Shown here piece by piece: positions 6,630 to 11,591 of a stretch of 11,591 nucleotides of DNA. Made by a program: the position numbers and the translations under genes. The notes beneath the pieces are model-generated. The model saw only the letters and a program-made list of their open reading frames with translations, did not search any database and was not told the origin of the DNA. This DNA comes from Nitrospiraceae bacterium UBA6905. Its GTDB lineage: Bacteria > Nitrospirota > Thermodesulfovibrionia > Thermodesulfovibrionales > UBA6898. The stretch is taken from positions 8,000-19,590 of the forward strand of contig DKBH01000055.1 of the NCBI GenBank assembly GCA_002451165.1, written 5' to 3'. Each line of letters begins with the position of its first letter. Within the stretch, counting starts at the first letter, position 1.

Positions 6630-7345
6630 GCACTAGGGGTCTTCCTTGGTCGGCTAGGACAAGGCTCTAAGGAAGGGTCGAGATTGTACTTATCTCCCGC
6701 CTGCTTGCCGGCTACGTCATCGTTATCGGATATGGTAACAACTTTTTCCGCCGGCTTGCATTTGTTCGCCAGCTGCCGGAGGGTCTCCCGCAACTCCTCC
6801 TCCTCCATCATGTAGGCAGCCTGCTCCTCGGCCATGAAGTCCACCGCTGTCATGGCGAACTTCGTATCAATCATTGCGCTCGCAACAGGCGCCCCCTCGG
6901 TCCAGACCTTTTGCCACTTCCCCTTCTCCCGCTCCAAACAGCGCTCACGGTGAAAGCCCTCGTGCTTGCTTACCGACTTCTCAATACAATCGGTAGGGGG
7001 ACCATTGCGCCAGGCGACAACCTCGCCTGTAACATCACAGTTGGCGTCAGTGCCCCCCTGCACGAACTGCGCGCCTATGTCGTCTGCTGTGTCAAGCGCT
7101 TCCTGAACGCACTTCACAATGTTTCCCTTGATTTCACTCGTAAGCAGTATTGGCTTGCCTGCTTTCTTTTCGTCGGCAAGGACTTTTGACGCAACGCGGT
7201 CATATTCACGCATTGCAGCGCGTGCCGTGCAAAACCGGTTTTTAAGGTCACGCATCTCGGCACACTTGCAGGGGGATTGGGCCTCAGCCGCCAGAGAAGT
7301 GGCCAGCAGAAAGGCCAGAGCAACAACGGATAAAATCTTATGCAC
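6620..7345 (-). CDS. Secreted cysteine-rich protein with HExxH motif, putative metallopeptidase
   Basis: The 241-residue product begins with a GTG at 7345, behind a near-perfect AAGGAGG at 5-base spacing. The signal peptide is residues 1-22 (cut near AEA). The mature part has about ten cysteines. The key feature is KHEGFHRERC (127-136): H128-E129-x-x-H132 forms a zincin-type HExxH motif, flanked by C120 and C136. Some 40 residues on, DFMAEEQAAYMMEEEEL offers E173/E174 as a possible third zinc ligand, an arrangement (HExxH, then E..AY) seen in small exported zincins. An acidic helix and a charged, Pro-rich tail follow. I do not recognise a named family, and protease activity is inferred from the motif only. 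It overlaps the S11 gene by 10 bases and follows the MORN gene by 65, which points to a cell-wall or envelope role. Confidence 0.72.
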   Translation of the reverse strand: MHKILSVVALAFLLATSLAAEAQSPCKCAEMRDLKNRFCTARAAMREYDRVASKVLADEKKAGKPILLTSEIKGNIVKCVQEALDTADDIGAQFVQGGTDANCDVTGEVVAWRNGPPTDCIEKSVSKHEGFHRERCLEREKGKWQKVWTEGAPVASAMIDTKFAMTAVDFMAEEQAAYMMEEEELRETLRQLANKCKPAEKVVTISDNDDVAGKQAGDKYNLDPSLEPCPSRPRKTPSACK

Positions 7346-7410
7346 GTAAACCTCCTTCAGGATAGGTTGATCACAACCAAAAGCATACCTTGCTTGAGCC
7401 GTCTCGGGAG

Positions 7411-8112
7411 CTATCTGCCAAAGATGCCCCGCAGAGTGCGGATCGTCTTGTTCACGTCATCCGCCGGCTTGGAGACGCTCGAGGACGGGGCCTCCGGGGA
7501 TTTTTCTCCTGAGGGGGGAGCAGCCGGGGGAGAACCGCCAGCGCCGGTCACCCCTGACTTCTGCCCCTGCACTGATTTCGGTGGCTTCCCCCCATAGGCA
7601 AAGGCCACTACCTCCTTCGAGCCATCAGGCTTCACCAGCAGCATCTCGCCAAAGGGCTCGCCGTCCCGAAACTCTCCGATCAGCGTGTCCCCGTCAGGGC
7701 TGCGCCGGGTGCCCCATCCTTGCAGCTTGGCCCCGGGCTTGAACTTGCCTTCATAGACCGTCCCGTCAGCGGTAGTATATACCCCAGGCCCATCTGAGCG
7801 GCCGTCGTAGAAATAACCTTCGTAGCGGCGGCCGTCAGGCCAGGTCGCAACGCCCTTGCCGAACATGCGGCCTCGCTGGAAACTGCCTTCCATAACCCGG
7901 CCGTCAGGATAGGTCAGCCGTCCGGGGCCGAACATCTCGCCGCCTGCGAACGCACCTTCCAGGCGGGCGCAGTCATACCTGACCGCTACTCCCTTCCCTT
8001 TATACGGCGGCTTCTGTGTCGTACACTCAAACTTCTTTTCCGCTTCCTGGGCGATCGCCACCGTGGAACATACCATACCCAGGAACATGGCACATAGAGC
8101 TCTCTTCAACAT
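7411..8112 (-). CDS. Secreted MORN-repeat protein
   Basis: The product is 233 residues. Residues 1-21 form a signal peptide (MLKRALCAMFLGMVCSTVAI, then AQ). Residues 52-155 hold four to five MORN repeats of about 23 residues, such as GPGRLTYPDGRVMEGSFQRG and GKGVATWPDGRRYEGYFYDG. These repeats form a flat beta sheet that usually mediates protein or lipid contact. Residues 175-215 are a low-complexity Pro/Ser/Gly linker, followed by a basic C-terminal helix (NKTIRTLRGIFGR). The start at 8112 is chosen because GGGGAGG precedes it and the signal peptide begins there; a longer frame to 8184 adds 24 unlikely residues. It is the first gene of the apparent operon with the HExxH, S11 and GT-C genes, and probably acts as a periplasmic scaffold, though that role is inferred. 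Confidence 0.85.
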   Translation of the reverse strand: MLKRALCAMFLGMVCSTVAIAQEAEKKFECTTQKPPYKGKGVAVRYDCARLEGAFAGGEMFGPGRLTYPDGRVMEGSFQRGRMFGKGVATWPDGRRYEGYFYDGRSDGPGVYTTADGTVYEGKFKPGAKLQGWGTRRSPDGDTLIGEFRDGEPFGEMLLVKPDGSKEVVAFAYGGKPPKSVQGQKSGVTGAGGSPPAAPPSGEKSPEAPSSSVSKPADDVNKTIRTLRGIFGR

Positions 8113-8234
8113 AACGCCTCCCCTTTTTCCATCCAACCCCTCACGACAGCAGGTCAAGCCGACCAGCCCGGGAGCATTGAACACACTTTCGTTTGTTTGT
8201 GGCAGAAGTGCAGACCAAAATTACCCCAAAAAAA

Positions 8235-8267
8235 ATCCCGCTCATGGCTTTTCTACCTGAGCGGGAT
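8235..8267 (-). terminator. Strong intrinsic terminator
   Basis: A perfect 10-bp stem (8258-8267 with 8235-8244, ATCCCGCTCA / TGAGCGGGAT) has a 13-base loop. On the minus strand it runs into an uninterrupted T-tract. The plus side also has CTCTTTTT, so it could work in both directions, but no plus-strand gene precedes it. It separates the glycosylase-like gene from the MORN operon. Confidence 0.85.
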
Positions 8268-8661
8268 CTCTTTTTATCCTGCCTTGATATTGGATAATAG
8301 CTGGTAAAAAAATCTCATTTTTTGGGCGCAAAATAAAGCATGATGGATAGAAGCATGGGAGTGTGGAAATTTCAATACGAAGACACCCGGTTCATTACAG
8401 CATGTCGCGTGCCCCGGAGTAATGCAGATGCGCAGTCAGGGCTGAGTTGCGGTATCGCAGTCAGACTGCCCCTTCACCCACCGCGATCTGCGGTACACCC
8501 TATTACTGGGGAGGGCTGTGCATATCCAGGCCTTACTATTCCCTTTGATCATTGGCTGCACCGAAGATTGCGAAAAAGATATGATAACCCATTGTCATTA
8601 CAAGGAAAACCTGCTGGTTCATTCGATAGGGCCATCAGGCGACAGCAGCAGCTGTTTCGGA
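8268..8661 (-). other. Non-coding stretch ending in a terminator; possible structured RNA or long 3' UTR
   Basis: No credible protein frame is present. On the minus strand, about 8510-8425 is rich in inverted repeats: ACCGC-agatc-GCGGT, CAGTC/GACTG, and an outer GCAGAT/ATCTGC. The strand then runs to the strong terminator at 8267-8235. It may be a long 3' UTR of the gene ending at 8662 or a separate small RNA. I see no promoter good enough to choose, and no known RNA family is recognised. Confidence 0.3.
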
Positions 8662-9300
8662 TCAGGTTGACTGCAACCTGCCATCACGGTGCAAGTTATC
8701 AATAACGCCTTCTATCTCTATGCCAAGCCTTCGCCTGGAGAAGTTGTCAAGCCGCCCAATAAAGCCCGACAGCACCACCACGACGTCCCGGTCGTCTAAT
8801 CTATGGACGTAGTTGGTAGCATCAGGAGACGTTCTCTGAGGCGGCGGCAGCAGCAACTTCATTTCCGTACTCACCTCACTGCCATTGCAGATGATCACCT
8901 TCGGATGTCCTGCTGCAAGCTGCCTTTTGAGATAACCCGCGCAATTCGATATGATCTGCCCGCGCCCCCCGGCTGATACACCGTCAGGCGGCCATGTTCT
9001 GCTTGAGCACTTGACGAGGTCCGTATGTGCCACGCCCTGCGGTTTTCCCAGCCTCTCGTAGAGACGTTCCGAGACATGCCGAAACTGTTTAAAGTAGCCA
9101 TGAATTTTCGTTTTGTCATCGAAATACTCAACAAGAGCGGAAGGAGTGCGCAAATCGACCCATTTCGCATCCTCAGTAGGGTTCAGGCCAATGATCCATA
9201 TTTCAGCATTGCGATCGCCTTCAATGAACTCATGCGGCTCATAGGCGCGATGAAACCAGAGACCAAATGACGAGCACTTGTCACAAAAGTACATTTTCAT
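8662..9300 (-). CDS. Divergent Fe-S-type uracil-DNA glycosylase-like protein
   Basis: The product is 212 residues and soluble, with no signal peptide. The fold is suggested by EIWIIGLNPTEDA (33-45), where UDG-superfamily enzymes have their water-activating loop after the first strand, by AHTDLVKCS (91-99), by VIICNGSE (135-142), and by VVLSGFIGRLDNFS (165-178) in place of the usual HPS motif. Four cysteines are placed as in family 4/5 enzymes that hold a [4Fe-4S] cluster: C6 and C9 (CDKC), C98 and C120, the last followed by xGYLKRQL as in those proteins. The catalytic loops depart from the GEAPG and HPS consensus, so uracil excision is not assured. The start at 9300 is chosen because GAGG lies upstream and CDKC follows directly; a longer frame to 9387 has no such support. 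Its role could be DNA repair or another nucleic-acid function. Confidence 0.6.
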   Translation of the reverse strand: MKMYFCDKCSSFGLWFHRAYEPHEFIEGDRNAEIWIIGLNPTEDAKWVDLRTPSALVEYFDDKTKIHGYFKQFRHVSERLYERLGKPQGVAHTDLVKCSSRTWPPDGVSAGGRGQIISNCAGYLKRQLAAGHPKVIICNGSEVSTEMKLLLPPPQRTSPDATNYVHRLDDRDVVVVLSGFIGRLDNFSRRRLGIEIEGVIDNLHRDGRLQST

Positions 9301-9420
9301 GAGGCCAACCTCGACGAGACTGATTTGGTAAAGGTGAAATCTGCATAAGAAGCCCACCTCACATGGGAGGCCGGGGCGTCTATGCACTGGCTCCCTGTTG
9401 TTCTGTTTCGTAGAGTTCTG

Positions 9421-10629
9421 TCAGGGCAATATATCGTTATCCAAATTATTGGCTACGACCGAATCGGTTGCTATCGTAAGGGTAACTGCGCCATTGTGAT
9501 TATATATCCCTCCACCAAGCGCGGCATAGTTGTACATAATACTGGTCAGGTTGTTGATCGTTATTGCCATGGGGTCGGTCCCCTTTTCAAGAAACAGGCC
9601 TCCCCCAAATGCAAAAGCAGAATTCTCGGTGATGGTGCAGCCGCTGAAGGTGGCATTTGATGCTTGGGCGTAGACCCCACCGCCAGTCCCAAGAGTGCTT
9701 CCTGCACAAGTATTATTCGCTATTTTGGTATCGCTCACATTTGCACTGGGCACTAAACTCATGGCGATACCTGCCCCGCCGTTAGATAACCTTGACTCTC
9801 CGTAAGTAACGTTGCCCAGGATCTTGCATGACGTTATCTCTACAGTACTTGTATTGCTTATAGCAACGCCGCCACCGAAAGCAGGTAAGCTGATCGGACC
9901 TGTGACATTGGCGGCAATGTTATTCAAGATCCTCGTCCCTATTATCTTCAGTGATTTGTCGGCAACGCTGGCAATTCCTCCCCCCACAGCCGGCCGTCCT
10001 TCAATATAGATCTGGTTTTGCGCCACACGACTCGAAACAACCTTGAGATTGCCGCCGGAACTAAGTATTCCTCCGCCGGCCTGGCCGAAAGCGCTGTTGT
10101 TCGTGATGATGCATTTTTTCACGATAACAGTCGCACCAAGATTATAAATGCCCCCGCCACCTAATTCGGCAGGGCCGGCAACACCTCTCATTATCTTCAG
10201 CCCGATGAACTTTGCGACGGTTGTGGCTCCGAAGACCTGGAAAACCCTGTCTGTGAGTCTGAGTTCGCCTTCAACAACCGTCAATGCCGCCCCTTTCCCC
10301 CTGATCGTCACCGAGTCTGTTATGTCCAGGTCGCCCGTCGCTGCAAAATCTTCTCCCTCGCCGGCCCTCGACAGCCGGTAGACACCCGCTTTCAGTTTGA
10401 TCACATCAGCCCCGGGAAGGGCATTCGCCTCCTGTATGGCCGCCCGCAGCGTGCATACCCCCGACCCTGTATCACATAGCCCGTCACCCGGGGCCGCATC
10501 GACAGCGTCGGTTGTGCTGTTGACCTTGAATATCATGGCCTCAGCCCCCTGGGGAAGGCTGAATACCGCGGTCATGCAGCAAAGCAGCAGCATAACCTGC
10601 AGACCCTTCGGCACCTTTGTCTTTTTCAT
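9421..10629 (-). CDS. Secreted CSLREA-domain parallel beta-helix protein
   Basis: This 402-residue exported protein has a signal peptide at about 1-31 (MKKTKVPKGLQVMLLLCCMT, cut near AEA). A CSLREA domain follows at 33-72 (VNSTTDAVD, then GLCDTGSGVCTLRAAIQEAN). From about 100 to the end it consists of right-handed beta-helix rungs, recognisable by repeated GGGIYN, GGGILS, GGGVAI and GGGVYA turns with asparagine ladders (ITNNSAFG, ITENSAFAFGGG). Such proteins are surface or extracellular, sometimes polysaccharide-binding or polysaccharide-cleaving, and often adhesive. No pectate-lyase catalytic set is obvious. The start at 10629 has GGAGG upstream and begins the signal peptide; a longer frame to 10764 is unlikely. 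It ends 120 bases before the glycosylase-like gene and may share its transcript. Confidence 0.85.
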   Translation of the reverse strand: MKKTKVPKGLQVMLLLCCMTAVFSLPQGAEAMIFKVNSTTDAVDAAPGDGLCDTGSGVCTLRAAIQEANALPGADVIKLKAGVYRLSRAGEGEDFAATGDLDITDSVTIRGKGAALTVVEGELRLTDRVFQVFGATTVAKFIGLKIMRGVAGPAELGGGGIYNLGATVIVKKCIITNNSAFGQAGGGILSSGGNLKVVSSRVAQNQIYIEGRPAVGGGIASVADKSLKIIGTRILNNIAANVTGPISLPAFGGGVAISNTSTVEITSCKILGNVTYGESRLSNGGAGIAMSLVPSANVSDTKIANNTCAGSTLGTGGGVYAQASNATFSGCTITENSAFAFGGGLFLEKGTDPMAITINNLTSIMYNYAALGGGIYNHNGAVTLTIATDSVVANNLDNDILP

Positions 10630-10668
10630 GATATGCCCTCCTTGAATTTGTGAGCTTTGCTTACTTAC

Positions 10669-10697
10669 GTTGTAGCATGGAACACCGCATGATGCAA
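10669..10697 (-). promoter_or_regulatory. Possible sigma-70 promoter of the beta-helix gene
   Basis: TTGCAT (10697-10692) and TACAAC (10674-10669) are spaced by 17 bases on the minus strand, about 40 bases before the start codon. Both boxes are imperfect (3/6 and 4/6), so this rests mainly on spacing and position. Confidence 0.35.
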
Positions 10698-10917
10698 TGG
10701 TATGTTCGCGTCCGCACGGTGCTGATGCGATATTGCTTCTCTGAGGCTTGCAGAAGAAACACATCCGCTACGGAAAGAATTAACTCTTGCGCTTTCATCA
10801 CGCGTTGCTTCTTGCCGGCCTGATATTACAGCTCATCTGCTGCTCTTTTTCAGCAGCATCACGACAGCTTGGACCCCGACCCGTTAGGGCAGATCTGCAA
10901 CGCGTGCATCCACAAAG

Positions 10918-10940
10918 CACGGGGCAATAGCATACCCGTG
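10918..10940 (-). terminator. Weak terminator-like hairpin after the transporter gene
   Basis: A 6-bp stem CACGGG/CCCGTG (10935-10940 with 10918-10923) with an 11-base loop starts 14 bases past the TAG, followed by CTTTGT on the minus strand. The stem and U-tract are both short. Confidence 0.35.
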
Positions 10941-10953
10941 ATCGCTCAGGATG

Positions 10954-11591
10954 CTAAATGCTGATCTTCGCCTTGCGGATGAGCAGGTCTACAGCAATGC
11001 CGATGCCGAAGGCCCAGGCCATATTGGGCACTGCGAGGGCAATGCCTGCGATGAGCAGGGCCACGAAATACTCCTCATTTGACTTGAGACTCCGCACCAA
11101 CGGGCAGAGCTCCAGTCCGGCAAAGATGAGCAGAACCCCCAGCACCGATGCAGGGATCGCTGCAAGCAGGGTGAACCCGGACGCGCCGAAGGCCAGTGCC
11201 ATGACGACCAGGAGCGCACCGATCATCAGGGGAGCTCCGCCGGTCCTTGCGCCGAAGCGATAATGGGCGGCAAGACCGCCCGTGCCGTGGCACATGGGGA
11301 TGGCGCCGATAAAACCGGCGGGAAGGTTGACCAGGCCCATGGTCAGGGCGAAATTGCCCGCCTTTGCTTTGAAGAGCAGCGGGTTCTTCGGGAAAAGCGC
11401 AAAGCAGGTGTCGGCAATGCCCACACAGGCATTTCCGATAGTGAGCGGTATCTGCGGCAGGATGAGCATAATGAAGGCGGTCCAGAAATCCTTCAGGGTC
11501 GGCGCGATAAGACGAAGTTCAGTAGGTCCGATGGAAAAACGGAAAGTTTCAAGCCCGCCCAGCGCCACCCCGGCGATAACGCCTACGGCAA
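10954..11591 (-). CDS. MOT1-type molybdate/sulfate transporter, partial (5' end outside window)
   Basis: The frame is open through the right edge, so only the last ~212 residues are present; the GTG at 11568 is an internal valine, not a start. The fragment is very hydrophobic, with about five to six membrane segments. Its diagnostic blocks are PLTIGNACVGIADTCFALFP and GAIPMCHGTGGLAAHYRFGA followed by RTGGAPL, which are the signature motifs of the MOT1 / MFS_MOT1 family (SulP-related) of putative molybdate and sulfate importers of the inner membrane. The end (DLLIRKAKISI) lacks the STAS domain found in SulP sulfate transporters, as expected for MOT1. Molybdate is the likelier substrate from the family, but sequence alone does not settle it. 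Confidence 0.85.
   Translation of the reverse strand, partial: AVGVIAGVALGGLETFRFSIGPTELRLIAPTLKDFWTAFIMLILPQIPLTIGNACVGIADTCFALFPKNPLLFKAKAGNFALTMGLVNLPAGFIGAIPMCHGTGGLAAHYRFGARTGGAPLMIGALLVVMALAFGASGFTLLAAIPASVLGVLLIFAGLELCPLVRSLKSNEEYFVALLIAGIALAVPNMAWAFGIGIAVDLLIRKAKISI

Larger units (their letters stand above)
10630..10953. other. Intergenic region between transporter and beta-helix gene
   Basis: It holds the promoter proposed for the beta-helix gene, a hairpin just past the transporter stop, and a TGCTGCT/AGCAGCA stem-loop at about 10838-10858 without a U-tract. No small gene or tRNA is seen. Confidence 0.4.

Noticed and set aside
8113..8184. Longer N-terminus for the MORN protein
   Set aside because: The internal ATG at 8112 has a strong ribosome binding site and begins a signal peptide.
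10630..10764. Longer N-terminus for the beta-helix protein
   Set aside because: The extra 45 residues are unlike a signal peptide, and GGAGG sits right before the ATG at 10629.
1..11591. CRISPR array, tRNA or rRNA genes
   Set aside because: I found no regularly spaced direct repeats, no TPsiC-like GGTTCGA sequences and no rRNA segments on either strand.

Overview
The window (about 11.6 kb, mixed AT/GC with GC-rich genes) looks like chromosomal DNA of an anaerobic or microaerophilic Gram-negative bacterium, most likely Nitrospirota or Desulfobacterota (deltaproteobacteria). This is an inference from the mix of a periplasmic di-haem peroxidase behind a GEMM-like riboswitch, a secreted PNGGE-type Ig-like protein, a CSLREA beta-helix protein and REP-type repeats of the GTCAT..CCCG..ATCCAG kind. 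No rRNA, tRNA or marker gene fixes the taxon. Every gene I support is on the minus strand, so the text reads from high to low coordinates.

Layout: (1) 11591-10954, the 3' part of a MOT1-type molybdate/sulfate transporter, cut by the window edge. (2) 10629-9421, a secreted CSLREA/parallel beta-helix protein with a plausible promoter, then 9300-8662, a divergent uracil-DNA-glycosylase-like protein with four cysteines placed as in Fe-S glycosylases. (3) 8661-8235, a non-coding stretch ending in a strong intrinsic terminator. (4) 8112-4312, a tight four-gene run: MORN-repeat secreted protein, secreted HExxH protein, D-Ala-D-Ala carboxypeptidase (S11), and a GT-C-like membrane protein with a TPR tail. 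The last three overlap or abut, so this is probably one envelope operon. (5) 4290-4136, a 155-bp MITE-like element with 17/18-matched terminal inverted repeats around two inverted REP-like hairpins. (6) 3685-3507, a promoter with a perfect TTGACA box, a GEMM-I (c-di-GMP-I type) riboswitch aptamer and an overlapping terminator-like hairpin; then a degraded ORF; then 3181-1955, a secreted di-haem cytochrome c peroxidase/MauG-like protein with its own terminator. (7) 1635-570, one hypothetical secreted ORF followed by coding-like pieces in other frames, probably a decayed gene. (8) 405-1, the 5' part of a secreted PNGGE Ig-like protein, cut by the window edge.

The most informative finding is the riboswitch unit. 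Promoter, aptamer and an alternative hairpin that shares the aptamer's 3' strand are laid out in order on the strand of the peroxidase gene. Compared with the textbook Vc2 aptamer it carries what looks like a compensatory swap of one core base pair. The carboxypeptidase operon, with an unrecognised secreted HExxH protein between MORN and S11 genes, is the best candidate for an undescribed protein system.
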